Shown here one piece after another: positions 1 to 10,323 of a stretch of 64,000 nucleotides of DNA. The translations under genes were made by a program, and so were the position numbers. The notes under the pieces were generated by a model, which searched no databases, was not told the origin of the DNA, and saw nothing but the letters and a program-made list of their open reading frames with translations. This DNA is from Diabrotica undecimpunctata. Lineage: Eukaryota > Arthropoda > Insecta > Coleoptera > Chrysomelidae. Location of the stretch: the NCBI RefSeq assembly GCF_040954645.1, contig NC_092809.1, positions 128,515,914-128,579,913 on the forward strand, in the 5' to 3' direction. Numbering within the stretch: the stretch's first letter is position 1; each line of letters begins with the position of its first letter.

Positions 1-202
1 AGTAGAAGAGTAGAATGGATCGATCATATAAGCCAAATGACAACAAAGAGTAGTAAAGACGGCAAGAGACGGTTCCCCAATAGGAAGACGATCAGTAGGA
101 AGTCCACGAAAACTATGGAACGACAACTTACTGGAGGCACATTGCAAAACAGACAGAAAACATGTCTACATAAAAAGAAAAAGAAAAAGACATTCTATGT
201 AA
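1..202 (+). pseudogene. 3' end of an RTE-like LINE ORF2 (frameshifted)
   Basis: This is the C-terminal tail of a non-LTR retrotransposon polyprotein, cut by the window edge. Frame 1 starts with RRVEWIDHI. Near base 47 the coding sense moves to the next frame, which reads RVVKTARDGSPIGRRSVG and then PRKLWNDNLLEAH, a basic Lys/Arg run, and a stop at 200-202. GRPRKRWxDN followed by a lysine-rich end is the usual C-terminus of RTE-like LINEs in insects. The single-base shift shows this copy is dead. The 5738-5990 fragment on the other strand carries the same tail type. Class is fairly sure, exact clade is not. Confidence 0.6.
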
Positions 203-599
203 GGTCATTAAAACGGAAATGGACATGGATACGCCTAAATGAAAATAGAAAATATGAAATCATTCACAATAGGGTGCAACCGATTAGTAAGAGGAATAAT
301 TCCATCTAAAAGCACATTCGAATGTAAGTTAGGTTGTAATGATCCAAACAAACTTAGATTATTCCTTTATTCTAATTTCAGAAGCAGTAATCAGAAGCAG
401 TAATTTTTAGGCGTCTGTAGATAAATTGCACTTTAAATAACGTAAACATCAAATTTTGTTTTGATCAATCAACGATTCTCGAGAGGTGGTGTAAATTTTC
501 ATCTAGAACTTCTTTTTTATTGGTCAAATTTAATTGTATGATGGATCGTTGACATAATTTTGATGGGAATTTACACATAAACAGGTTGCTAATTTAAGA
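203..599. other. No recognisable feature
   Basis: AT-rich sequence between two LINE fragments. I see no coding similarity or clear repeat in it. It may be LINE 3' untranslated remnant plus older debris. Confidence 0.4.
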
Positions 600-1325
600 A
601 CTTATTTTCAAGTGCAGGCTGAGACATCTACCTTACATCGAGCAATTTGCACAGTAGATGATACAACGCCACTTAAACTGAGGGAACAAGAAATGCGCAT
701 AAACCATCTGACTAAGCAAGAAAAAATGCGCAACTGGATGAGTAAACCTCTGCATGGATAACATCTCAATGAGATCAGCCAAGAATATGTCGACAATACA
801 GCGTCAAACTATTGGTTGGCATCAGGAAAGATGTTTCCCGAGACCGAGGGCTTTCTACTTGTCATTCAGGATCAGGTTATTCCAACTAAAAATTACCTGC
901 AATATATTGTTAAAGATCCTCAAGTACAAAATGACAAATGCCGATATGGATGCCAAGCTCAAGAAACCATTCAACATCTTACCGGGGGCTGCCAGGCATT
1001 TGTCTGAACTGATTATAAAGAACGCCATGACTCAGTAGGAAAGATTATTCACCAAAAACTAGCTGACAAACTGGGACTTCTCTAAACCGACCATCTTCCT
1101 TATCATCAATACGTCCCTGACAGAATGCTTGAAAATGACAACTACAAGCTATATTGGGACCGCACTGTACTTACAGACTAACCAATGGCGCATAATAGAC
1201 CGGATCTCATACTAGTTAATAAACTTATTAGCAAACAACACTTATTGATATGGCGATACCCAACACCAATAATTTACGTGTTAAATACAACAAAAAGATC
1301 GCCAAACACAGAGATCTAGAATTCG
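600..1325 (+). pseudogene. R2-like LINE, C-terminal zinc knuckle and restriction-like endonuclease (copy 1)
   Basis: This is the end of the ORF of an R2-group non-LTR retrotransposon, which nicks DNA with a restriction-like endonuclease. One frame runs from about 600 to 1245, with stops near 759 and 1005 and at the LGLL and VLTD positions. It holds a CCHC knuckle (CRYGCQAQETIQHLTGGC), then KLYWDRTVLTD, then the nuclease core HNRPDLILVNK. After a frameshift it continues to about 1325. The minus-strand copy at 3199-3802 has the same domain in an open frame and supports the reading. The several stops and the frameshift make this copy non-functional. It ends abruptly at the centre of a palindrome. 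Confidence 0.75.
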
Positions 1326-1350
1326 AATTCTAGATCTCTGTGCTTGGCGA
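1299..1350. repeat. 52-bp near-perfect palindrome at the end of the R2-like fragment
   Basis: Arms 1299-1324 and 1325-1350 are reverse complements with one mismatch and no spacer. The centre is two head-to-head GAATTC hexamers. The left arm is R2-like coding sequence (the KHRDLEF region), so the right arm is an inverted copy of the same 26 bases. Sequence beyond the right arm is not R2-like. Confidence 0.85.
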
Positions 1351-2241
1351 AATTCGAAGAATTTCGAATGTATTCATTACAACTTAAATCTTGACCAATT
1401 CTATTCAGGGTATTTATATATATTCGTTATACTAGTTAATCGTTATATCCTTATGATATAGGTCTCTTAAAAAAACCCTTTTACACACTTGTTAATTGTT
1501 TTGAAATACGAATATGCTTTAGGTTCAAACTTTGCATACTCTTGAAAAAGATTTCTTGTCATAAAAGTAGCGTCCTATTCTTCGTTTGTAATAAAAATTA
1601 GCAATAAAACTTGGTCATCTTTTGTTAATAGATCATCATATAAAATTTTACCCTTTTACTATCCTACTCTCATATTTTTCACCACTGCATTTAATAGTTT
1701 TCATTATTTCACCCTTACTGGATGGACTTCATAGATAATATCGATCGTCTATTGTAGGATCTTAAAATGCTTTATAATTATAAGTAACCGTAAAAGTGCG
1801 TCTTTAGAATTGTATTAGGTACTCGGATATCTCAAGACTAGGTCTTTCTATGCAGCTGTGCAACGAACCCCACTTCCGGTACATATGAATGCCTAGGAGT
1901 AGAAAATATTGTTTTGTGATCAATTTTTGTAGAACTAGTGTACACCAAGAAAAAATATTCAAACAAAATGTGCGTGGAAAACGCAAATAAATCAATTTAT
2001 GTCGATTAGAGAATATTACTGACATTAAACTAATAATTACGTTAAATGAGTTACATTTAATGTAAAAAGTATACTGTTATAGCTTAATTGATCAAATTGT
2101 ATACACATGGTAAAGACAATCCATAAATACTTTACGGAAATATAGAGCACGAAATATTTGATACTGTATTTAGTTTCCACCACTATTTTTGTGTCTATCT
2201 GGTGTCTCTGAAGCATCATTTGGTCCTAAATTATGAATTCA
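1351..2241. other. No recognisable feature
   Basis: AT-rich, with short open frames on both strands that carry no motif I recognise. I see no terminal repeats or target duplications. Confidence 0.4.
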
Positions 2242-3195
2242 TTAATTCTTAAAAAGATTCTTGTTTTGTCTATTTAATCTAAATATATCTATAAGCCATT
2301 CATGCGGCACTGAATCAAAAGCCTTCTTGTAGTCAATGAAGGCAGTAAAAAGGTTTTTTTTGCTGTATGTCTGGTTAGAAATGACTGAGTCGATAATAAG
2401 TTGTTCTTTGCAGCCCATGGAGCCCTTAGCGCATCCTTTCTGTTGAGGCTCTATGCTATTGTTCAGAGCACAGTGTTGGTAGATACGCTGGGCCACACAG
2501 GATGTGACCAATTTGTACAAAGACAAGTAATTGGCAGTACTTGGCTGGATCTTGAGTATTATTTTGATCCTTCGGTATTAGATAAGTGGTTCTCTGAGTA
2601 AGAAATGATGGTATTTCCTGTGAATTATAAATAATATTATTAATAAATACTGTTAATAGATCATGAACACTACAAAACTTCTTTCAAAAGTAGTTTTGAA
2701 CTCCGTCTGGCCCAGGAGATTTTCAGTTATGAAGCTCTTTGACTTTGATAATGTTCGAGACTTCTTCAGTGGTAAAAGTTTCATAAGGAATATTCCTGTA
2801 GTGTTGACAGTTGTTCGTCGTGTCTTCAATCTATCCAGCATTGTTGTTATGAGTAGCTGGCGTCGAAAGTTGATTTCCCCAAAACTCATGAATTTCTTCT
2901 TGCCTTGGGTAGGATTTATTAACATTTTCTACAGTGGCATTCAGTTTCCTATAGAAAGTCTTCTCTGAATGCTCAAAAAGTATATTGTCGCATTTACGGT
3001 TGTTACTAACTTTGTATCTCCTTAGGCGACCTGAATAAACGGAGAGTTTTTGTTTTAATGTGTCTAGGCAGTGTTGTTTTCTGGATCATGTTGTGAGTGT
3101 CTTGGAGTGTTCAGAATTATTTCTTCAGCTCTTTTAATTACTTTTCGACTTCTTACTCCTCGGATGTGGTCCGTAATTTGTCCAATATTCCTGCC
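2242..3195 (-). pseudogene. R2-like LINE, N-terminal part and start of reverse transcriptase (copy 2)
   Basis: Read on the minus strand this is the middle of an R2-like ORF. From about 3195 it gives NIGQITDHIRGVRSRK, shifts frame near 3070, then runs through KLSVYSGRLRRYKVSNN and the RT entry motif KSPGPDGVQNYF. After further shifts come IPKDQNNTQDPAKY, IEPQQKGCAKGSMG and the motif-A region TAFIDYKKAFDSVPHEWL, which carries the first catalytic aspartate. The sequence stops just after motif A. At least two frameshifts are present. Although it lies next to the C-terminal copy at 3199-3802 on the same strand, the order is wrong for one element, so these are two copies. Confidence 0.75.
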
Positions 3196-3198
3196 CCA

Positions 3199-3802
3199 TT
3201 ATTATATTATTATTATATTTCCAGATTTAGCCATACGGCTCACACTCCCTCTAAGGGGAAAATTCACTCATCCCAGATACCTACGGTATCAAAAGGATTG
3301 AGCTCTGGTGGGACTCTTTCTGTGTTATCAAGCCCTAGGTGACTTGGTATGCTGGAGTATCTCCCAAAAATTTTCGTACACATCCGGACGTTGAGAGTAC
3401 AGCTTTTTGCATGGTCTTGTAGAGATGTTCATTCAGACCTAGCTTTTTTATGTTTTCTAGGAGGTTCTTTAGAATGACTCCAGTAGTAGAGAGAATAATA
3501 GGTATTGTCTGGGTACTTTCCATTCTCCACTGTCTTCGTATTTGAATTTCCAGATCCCTGTACTTAACGATTTTTTCGTTCTGTTTAACACGAAGATTGT
3601 TTTTGTTGGGTATCGCCACATCAATTAATGTTGTTTGTCTCTTTAGTTTATTAACTAGTATGAGATCTGGTCTATTATGTGCCACTGTTTGGTCTGTGAG
3701 CACAGTGCGGTCCCAGTATAGCTTGTAGTTGTCATTCTCAAGTATACTCTCAGGAACGTACTGATAATATGGAAGATGGTTTGTTTGAAGAAGTCCCAGT
3801 TT
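3199..3802 (-). pseudogene. R2-like LINE, endonuclease end and 3' UTR with ATT tail (copy 3)
   Basis: The open frame 3335-3703 extends upstream to about 3802. It reads LGLLQTNHLPYYQYVP, KLYWDRTVLTDQTV and the restriction-like endonuclease signature HNRPDLILVNKLKRQ followed by TLIDVAIP. It then has KYRDLEIQIRRQW and ends in RKFLGDTPAYQVT. After the stop comes a 3' UTR of about 110 bases ending in a short ATT-repeat tail (about 3199-3225), a plausible LINE 3' terminus. The domain is uninterrupted, but the RT is missing, so the copy is 5' truncated. In R2-like LINEs this nuclease cuts the target for priming. Confidence 0.75.
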
Positions 3803-3860
3803 GATAGATATCTCTTATATTATTATTATATTATTATTATTATATTAAATTATTATATTA
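3803..3860. repeat. ATT microsatellite
   Basis: Imperfect ATT/TATT repeats begin about 3815, just upstream (in element sense) of the truncated R2-like copy. A similar ATT tract forms the 3' tail of that copy at 3199-3225, so the fragment sits between two like microsatellites. Confidence 0.7.
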
Positions 3861-4005
3861 GTACTAGATGCTTGATTAGATGTATTAGTTATATTTTGTA
3901 TTTAAAACATTTACAATAAAAGTATTTTCAAAAATCTAAGTAGTAGATCGTTTGTCTTCCAAACATTTTGTGGTAGATTGCAGACACTACAAGTCTGAGC
4001 ACCCC
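3861..4005 (-). mobile_element. Possible hAT-type transposon end
   Basis: The minus strand starting at about 4005 reads CAGGGGTGCTCAGAC followed by TTGTAGTGTCTGCAATC. CAGGGGTGC-like ends are characteristic of hAT elements and their MITEs. Only one end is visible, because the adjoining sequence is a LINE target duplication. The assignment rests on the terminal motif alone. Confidence 0.35.
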
Positions 4006-4844
4006 TGCTCTAGAATATTCATCATCAATCAGCCAATCCCGTCCACTGCTGGACATAGGCCTCCCTCAGTTCTTTCCAGTGTTCTCTACACTGGGCCGCT
4101 TGTAGCCAGTTTCCCGCTACTCTTTTTATGTCGTCGGTCCATCTAGTCGGTGGTCGTCCTAGGCTTCTTTTATAATTTCTGGGTCTCCATTCCATAACTC
4201 GTCTTGTCCATCGTCCATCTTGTGTTCTGGCTAAGTGTCCTGCCCAGTTCCACTTAAGTCTCGCGGTTCTTTCGATGACGTCTTGAACTCCTGATCTTTG
4301 CCTGATTTGTCGGTTTGTTATGTGGTCTCGGAGGCTCACATTCAGCATTGCACGTTCCATGGCTCGTTGTGTAACTCTTAGTTTATTCGCAGATTTCTGC
4401 GTGAGTGTTAAAGTCTCTGCTCCATAAGTTTGTACAGGCAAAACACATTGGTTATAAACTTTTCGCTTGAGACACATGGGAATTGAACTTTTTAGAATAT
4501 GGCTTAGTTTGCCAAATGCTGCCCATGTCAGGCCTATTCGCCTCTGTATTTCATTTGTTTGATTGTCTCTGTTTATTTTGATCTCGTGTCCCAGATATTT
4601 GTAAGTGTCTGTTTGTTGTATGGTATTATTGTCGATAGTTATATTTCCACTCATTACGAGATTTGTCATAAGTTTAGTTTTCTCAAAGTTTATTTTTAAT
4701 CCTGCTCTTTATGACAGACTTTTAAGCGAATGTAGCATAGAAACCGTATCCTGTAAGTTATCTGCGATTAATACGACATCATCTGCAAACCTCAGATGAT
4801 TTAATCTTTCTCCATCTATATTGATGCCCATGCTCTAGAATATT
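4006..4844 (-). mobile_element. 5'-truncated RTE-like LINE with a perfect 14-bp target duplication
   Basis: The bases TGCTCTAGAATATT occur at 4006-4019 and again at 4831-4844, directly flanking a LINE body of about 811 bp on the minus strand. The 3' end is a short ATGATGA tail at 4020-4027. The 5' end starts inside the RT palm. The matching duplications mark one complete insertion by target-primed reverse transcription, 5' truncated on arrival. Confidence 0.9.
4022..4830 (-). pseudogene. RTE-like reverse transcriptase, palm to C-terminus
   Basis: The frame starts with MGINIDGERLNHLRFADD, where FADD is the catalytic metal-binding motif. It has one stop near 4710, then runs open from 4669 to 4025 (KTKLMTNLVMSGN, then TYKYLGHEIKINRDNQ, CLKRKVYNQCVLPVQTYGAE, and the WNWAGHLAR and GRPPTRWTDDIKR tail motifs). 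This is the thumb and C-terminal region of RTE-like LINE polymerases, often mis-annotated as craniofacial development protein 2-like. Most of the RT and all of the endonuclease are absent. The 30092-30625 fragment is a close relative. Confidence 0.8.
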
Positions 4845-5584
4845 ACATGACCGCTTTTAAAACAACGCCGATAAAGGAGATGTACACTAATTATAATAAA
4901 ATATTTTTATTTTTAATTATTGGTTTATCCTAGTTAATAGTAGTTAATATGGAAATTAGTTTTAAAACGATATAACGGAAATGTAGTTGTAAGTAGAGTC
5001 TAAATGAACTTAATTCTAGTCACTTCTTAGTTATCCTGAACTTCTTTTCAAAACTGTCGTGATATAGTTTATATAGATCTATGAGTTGAACAGTACACTG
5101 CTATGAATATCACTTTAAATTCCCAATCAGGCTGTTTTTATCCCCTACCGAAACAAGTCCCAGAAAATCAAGTATTGAAATAAAAAATCGCCGCGTAATA
5201 AATAATAACAGCCAATCATTCATAATAATGGGCAGGTACTTAAAGGGCATTGTATTTTACCCTCGCTTGTTTCCCGTTTTTTAACAACTACACCAACAGG
5301 TCTTCGGCAACAAGTAGCTGTTTGATTTCATTGTTACAACGACTCACCCCATGATAGATATGAAATATTTTGTAAATAGTAAAATATAACCACTGAATAT
5401 ATTACTTTATAAAAAGTTCGAGAATGTAGGTCGTATTTTATTTTGTCCAATTGGTTAAAACTTGCTTGTAGGGGTCAGTGAACAAAATATGGATCACAAT
5501 TTGGTATGCTTTTGATATGTTATTTATTTTTATTTGACACTTTTTTCTAGTTTACTCGGACGTTGGCAACTATTATTCTACAGA
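4845..5584. other. No recognisable feature
   Basis: AT-rich intergenic or intronic sequence. I find no coding motif, no terminal repeats and no obvious tandem array. Confidence 0.4.
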
Positions 5585-5995
5585 ATATCTTCTTCTTTTT
5601 CTTCTTCCTCTTTATAAGCAATTCTGCTTGTTCATTGGCGGATTAATACCTCTATGGAAGGTTGTCACTTCATCTTTTGCACGGTCGTCCGATACTTTTT
5701 CTGCTGATTGGTGACTTATCTCTTGCTATTTTGACGACAGGGGTCTCCTCCATTCTACTTATGTGGTTTTTCCATTCTTTTTTCTATTTTGTGTCCATTC
5801 ATTTATACACTGTACGTTACATTTTCTTCTAATGTCTTCTAATGACTTCTCTTTCGATCTCTCAAGAGTATTTCCTGTAATTCTTCTCAGTACTCTTATC
5901 TCTGCAGTTTTCAGTAGCCTTTGCTTTGTGGCTGTGTTGGTGTTGTGTGCGGTCTTGTTTCTGAGGTATATGTCCTTATTGGTCTTACAGAATAT
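5585..5995 (-). pseudogene. RTE-like LINE C-terminal fragment, heavily decayed
   Basis: The minus strand gives, across several frames, RTYTSETRPHTTPTQ, then an SLEDIRRKCNVQCINEW stretch, then HISRMEETPVVKIARDKS, then SIGRPCKR and a KRKKKKK-like end. These are the last motifs of an RTE-like LINE polymerase, in the right order but broken by shifts and stops. The tail resembles the fragment at 1-202. The long plus-strand frame over 5763-6023 is a non-coding shadow of this fragment. Confidence 0.6.
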
Positions 5996-6569
5996 TCAAA
6001 ACAGTTATTACGAAAAAATGTAGACAATAATCTACAGGATTGGATATGCCGAATTCTACGGGGTGATTAATAACTAGGTGGTGAATTAAACATTTTTTTT
6101 AATGAGACATCCGGTATATTTTCTCATATTCATATTTAGATTCTTCTCACAATCCCTGTTCTTACAATATGGGACTTGAGACTACTATACAGAGTATTTA
6201 ACGAGTTATGACCAATTTTATTTCGAAAGCGCTATGAAAATAAACCGCTGTACCTATATAAAGAAGGAATAAATAAGTACCTATTCATTTTATTAAGGCA
6301 AACAACATATTTTAGTTTTCAAATTAATTTTATCAAATTGGTTTTACAAGGTGACCTACAAAAAAATTTTCGATTTTCTCATTTTTTTTATATGTACAGC
6401 CCTATATATTTGTTAAATTTTCATTTATGATACCCTTTCATATTTATGAATATTTTCTATATCTAAACTCATTACTATAGGTTTAGTTTTCTTCAAATTT
6501 CGAGATCTTTGTAGTAGTCTTATAGTAAGTAGTCTTGTGTAATAATATAAAAAAATTATTCTTATTATA
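5996..6569. other. No recognisable feature
   Basis: AT-rich. The short frames here carry no recognisable motif. A fold-back element begins at the right-hand border. Confidence 0.4.
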
Positions 6570-6952
6570 GTCCAGTCGTCAGAGGGTTGTCCCCTAAAAA
6601 TCATACGAACAAGTTGAATTTTGCCAAGAATATTAATTTTAAGACCCCAAAAAAGATGCAAAAAATTTTACCATTTTTACCCCCGGGCTTCCCCCTAAAA
6701 CCCCGTCGTAGGGTGGTTACAACGCAAGAAAATCGATTTACCAAGAATCTGTACGCTATAGAAAAAAAAATGTAGCTGAGATAATTTTAAACAAAAATGG
6801 TTATTAGCATTTTTGTGTAGAATGAACCGTTCTCTTAGAAACGACACTTAAAGCGACCGTCGATTTTAAATGTCAGTTGCGCGTACGAAATCAAAGTTTA
6901 ATGAAATTTGTATTAGCTCGACTGTAAAAATTCGATAACTTTTAATCCAAGT

Positions 6953-7686
6953 GTTCAATCGACCACTTAATTAATGTACAGAAGACCAAGGTAATGATAA
7001 TCGATCGAATTAGAAATAACCAGCCGGAAATACGAAACGTATCGGGGTTTGAAGTGGTAAGCCGTTTCAATTACTTAGGTTCTGTTATCACAAACAATGG
7101 TGGATGCGAAGAAGAGATACGTCGACGCCTTACAATGGCCAGATCAGCAACGGTCAAACTTACTAAAATCTGGAAAGATACGGACATAACCAGGAACACG
7201 AAACTGCGCCTAGTACGGACGCTTATCTTTCCTATCGCTACCTATGCGTCAGAAACTTGGACTATTAAAAAGTCCGACTCACGACGTATAATGACCTTTG
7301 AAATGTGGGTATATCGTAGAATAATGCGCATACCCTGGACAGCACATCGCACAAATGTCTCAATATTGACAGAACTCGACATCAATACTAGGCTTACCAC
7401 AATTATCAACCAAAATATATTGAGGTTCTTTGGACACATTACCAGACGAATGGAAGGCATGGAGAGGTTAGTGGTTGAAGGTAAGGTATATGGTAAAAGA
7501 ACTCGAGGAAGATCGCCACTCCGATGGTCAGACCAAATAAAGTGCGCCACCGGTTACTCTCTGTCTGAGGCAGCACACCGCGTCCAGTAAAGAGAAGAAT
7601 GGATAGCAACCATTCGTCAAATACCATAACGTCACCACATCCTTACGAAGGATAAAGGATAGAGGAGGAGGAGGAGGTTCAATCGA
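6953..7686 (+). mobile_element. LINE inserted in the fold-back element, 10-bp target duplication
   Basis: GTTCAATCGA is present at 6953-6962 and 7677-7686. The 714 bp between them are a 5'-truncated LINE ending in a GAGGAGGAGG tail. Deleting the insert and one duplication restores a sequence that matches the uninterrupted fold-back copies, which confirms the boundaries. Confidence 0.92.
6970..7590 (+). pseudogene. LINE reverse transcriptase C-terminal region
   Basis: An almost uninterrupted frame of about 200 codons covers the thumb and C-terminal domain of a LINE polymerase. Motifs in order are NYLGSVITNNGGCEEEI, TKLRLVRTLIFPIATYASE, FEMWVYRRIMRIPWTAHR and FFGHITRR, then GRSPLRWSDQIK. The palm with its catalytic aspartates is missing. 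The first stop at 7588-7590 is internal to the usual C-terminus: the same frame continues REEWIATIRQIP to the GA-rich tail. The 31380-32175 fragment shares IPWTAHRTKVSIL and is from the same family. Confidence 0.8.
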
Positions 7687-8382
7687 TAAAAATTAAGATG
7701 CGTTTTAAAGGTAAAGAGTGCAGCTTTCGTATGCAGATTTTGTATTTAGCCGAAAATAAACTCAGTTTTTATCAAAATGTTAAATAAACGTGGCGTGGTT
7801 TTTGCCATTTTTTACGAATCTCGGAAGATCAATAAAATTGATCACTTTCATTGACCATTGACCATTAGATCATTTGTTTATGTGAAAGTGTAAATTCAGC
7901 GTTTTTTAAGCATATTTCAAATGCCTCACATTTGTTGGCAAAACTCAAAACTAAAATTTCATGCTACAGGTTTTGAAGATTAAGCTCTAACAATGGAAAT
8001 TGAAAAGGAGCTGAGCTCTCTACCTTTAAAACGCATCTTGATCTTTTGGCGTAAGGACACTTGAATAAAAAAATATCGAATTTTTACCGTCGAGCTGATA
8101 TAAATTTTATTGAGCATAAATTTCGCGCGGGTAACTCACATTCAAAATCGACGGTAGCTTCAAGCGATATTTTTGAGAAAACGGTTCATTCTACACAAAA
8201 ATTGCTAATAAACATTTTTCTTTAAAATTAATTCAGCTATGGGTTTTAGGGGGAAGCCCAGGGATAAAAGTGTTCTTTTTCGCATCTTTTATAGAGACCC
8301 TAAATGAATCTTCCCGGCAAAATTCAGCATATTCATATAATTTTTAGAAGTTCAGTGGCATTTTCGTCTCTGACGACTGGAG

Positions 8383-9339
8383 TACTAATAAAAAAATAAA
8401 TCAAAACAATATGCAATAAATGTAACAGTTTTTAGATTAATGATATATCAACAGTATTTTGATTGAACTTTTTTTCTTTTCAAAGAATCGTCTTGACAAA
8501 GAAGTCTTTTTCAAGGCCGTTTTATGAGTTTAATTTAAGCTGATAGTTACCGAGATATTCTATTTGTTTATAAGCCAAAAAGTTTAAAATTTAAAATTTT
8601 AAAACATTCCTGAGGTCGCCCAAATAATCCGATTTCAACTACAGAAAGTACGTTATATAGGAAAAGTGCTTTTTTGTTAAGTGAGAAAACTGGCAAACTT
8701 CTATATGATTTAATTCTGTATAATTTAGATAGCAAAATTATTATGCAAAATCTATTAAATCGACTTTAAAGAAACTTGGTAGTCTGTTTTATTATGTTAT
8801 ATACCTTTTTTAGGCCAATTATGAAGGTGCATTTAAGAGGTTGAAAAACATTGAATAAGAAAAGGCTTTTTCTCCCCCTTTTTTTGTATTTATTGTCATT
8901 TTATTATTGTCAAGGGTAATAAATGACAAATTTGTATTCTTGGCTTAAATTCTTGACAGCTACTATATAGAGATTTGTAGTATTTTCCTGTTAAATTTTT
9001 ATCAAATAAACTTTGTATCTTATTTGAGTTTTCTGTTCATACTTTCTCTTCGTAAGTCGATGGATACGTATTTCTTTTTTTGAGGCGTTCATACTCTTCA
9101 TTTTTTCTCCGGTAGCAACCTACTTGATAAGTTTTTTAATATGTTGCATTTTGCTGGTTGTTTGCTGAGTGAATCCTGATCAACCACTTATGTTTGGGAA
9201 CATTATGCATTCTTGAATATTCTGGACACTGTGGGTTGTTTATATCCTAATTCTTTAAACAATTTGCACTGAAAATTTAAGGTTATCACAATATATCATC
9301 TGAAAAACCTTCAGTTTCTTAACATAACGGCGCTGAGAT
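8383..9339. other. No recognisable feature
   Basis: AT-rich sequence between two fold-back copies. I see no coding motif, terminal repeat or microsatellite of note. Confidence 0.4.
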
Positions 9340-9708
9340 TTAGAGATCAATCTTTAAAACCTGTGACATGAAATTTTAATTTTAAGTTGTGGTAACAAAT
9401 ATGAGGCATTTGAAATATGAATAAAAACCGCAGAATTTAATGTTTTACATTACAAACGATCACACGTCACGGGGTCGCAGTGTTGGGTGTAGTTTATAGC
9501 AGAAGTTTTGTTCTTTTAAAAAACGTACAATTGTAATTAAAAAAAAAGTATTAAATGTTTTAGATCGTTTGTTGTGTGAAAGTTTCAATCCAGAGTTTTT
9601 TAAGCATTTTTCAAATGCTTCACATTTGTTGCCAAAATTCAAAACTAAAATTTCATGCTATAGGTTATAATGGTTAGGCTCTAATAATCGAAACTTCATA
9701 GTGGCCAG

Positions 9709-9939
9709 AATTATATAAACATAAACAAGATAATTCCATTGAAATCCGCCGACCACAGTCCATCCGATGAGAGGGTATAAATAGGCCTGCACTTGTTTAT
9801 AACATACATTCAGTAATTAATAATAATTCAGTTAATTGTATTAAGAGCGTGTATTTATAGTTCGGCAAATAAGTATTTTGTATTATATTTTGAAATTAAA
9901 GTTTTTAAAAACAAAGTTTCTACGAAAATAAATTTAATT
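9709..9939 (+). repeat. 5' LTR of the compact element
   Basis: This begins AATTATATAAACATAAAC and ends AATTTAATT. It contains a TATA box and an arthropod-type initiator. It aligns end to end with 11757-11987. Confidence 0.92.
9776..9814 (+). promoter_or_regulatory. LTR promoter: TATA box and initiator
   Basis: TATAAATA lies at 9776-9783 and TTCAGT, an insect initiator-like motif, at 9809-9814, about 35 bases apart. In the 3' LTR the TATA box is kept but the initiator core has changed to TTCATT. Confidence 0.55.
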
Positions 9940-9954
9940 GGCGCAGTCAGTAGG
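9939..9954 (+). other. Primer-binding site (tRNA-Ser type)
   Basis: TGGCGCAGTCAGTAGG directly follows the 5' LTR. Its reverse complement ends in GACTGCGCCA, as expected for the 3' end of an insect tRNA-Ser. Errantiviruses of the 17.6/297 type use this primer. Confidence 0.75.
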
Positions 9955-10072
9955 ATTCCTGAAGGTTGAACCAGTTTCCTGAAGGCGAATTATCAGAAAA
10001 TTCTCAAGAAAAGCAAAATCAACCGTTGGTTTCCACCATTTGTCTGGAGAATCTACGTACCAGCACAAAAAA

Positions 10073-10078
10073 GTAAGT
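10073..10078 (+). other. Possible leader splice donor
   Basis: GTAAGT lies between the primer-binding site and the gag start. Errantiviruses make their env message by splicing from a leader donor, so this may be that site. Use here is untested. Confidence 0.35.
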
Positions 10079-10323
10079 TACTGAGAAATTTTATATTCCT
10101 GTCTTACTTTCCTTTTACTGGTTATTCTCTATATTTAGTATAGAATTTTGAATTTAACTAATTTTTTGCCGAACAAGAATATTTTTTTTTTCTTATATAT
10201 ACTCTTGTTAGAGATTTCATATTTTGAAAATCTTATTCTACAGAGTAGATTATTTTAAAATATATTTATATTTGAAATTTAAAAAAAAAATTATTTATAT
10301 ATATTTTATAAAGAATATTTTTA

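Larger units (their letters stand above)
6570..8382. mobile_element. Palindromic fold-back element, family 1, copy 1 (interrupted by a LINE)
   Basis: The left end reads CCAGTCGTCAGAG (from 6572) and the right end is its reverse complement (to 8380). The inverted similarity runs far inward. The left arm has CATACGAACAAG, CAAAAAAGATGCAAAAA, AATGAACCGTTCTC and CGACTGTAAAAATTCG blocks. The right arm (about 8020-8380) carries the same blocks in reverse order and strand. Removing the LINE at 6963-7676 leaves about 1.1 kb. No protein is encoded, so it would depend on a transposase made elsewhere. Further copies are at 9340-12583 and 38229-39672, with fragments at 27532-27582 and 63805-64000. The target duplication is not clear. 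Confidence 0.75.

Noticed and set aside
1311..1338. Cluster of restriction sites at the palindrome, suggesting a cloning linker
   Set aside because: The left half is natural R2-like coding sequence (RDLEF) and matches the copy at 3335-3703 in sense, so no vector origin is needed.
3199..3860. CRISPR-like or tandem array of ATT units
   Set aside because: Plain microsatellite repeats with no spacers, consistent with a LINE tail and target.
5763..6023. 86-codon plus-strand frame with hydrophobic stretches
   Set aside because: It is antisense to a clear LINE C-terminal fragment on the minus strand. The hydrophobic look comes from reading a lysine-rich sequence backwards.
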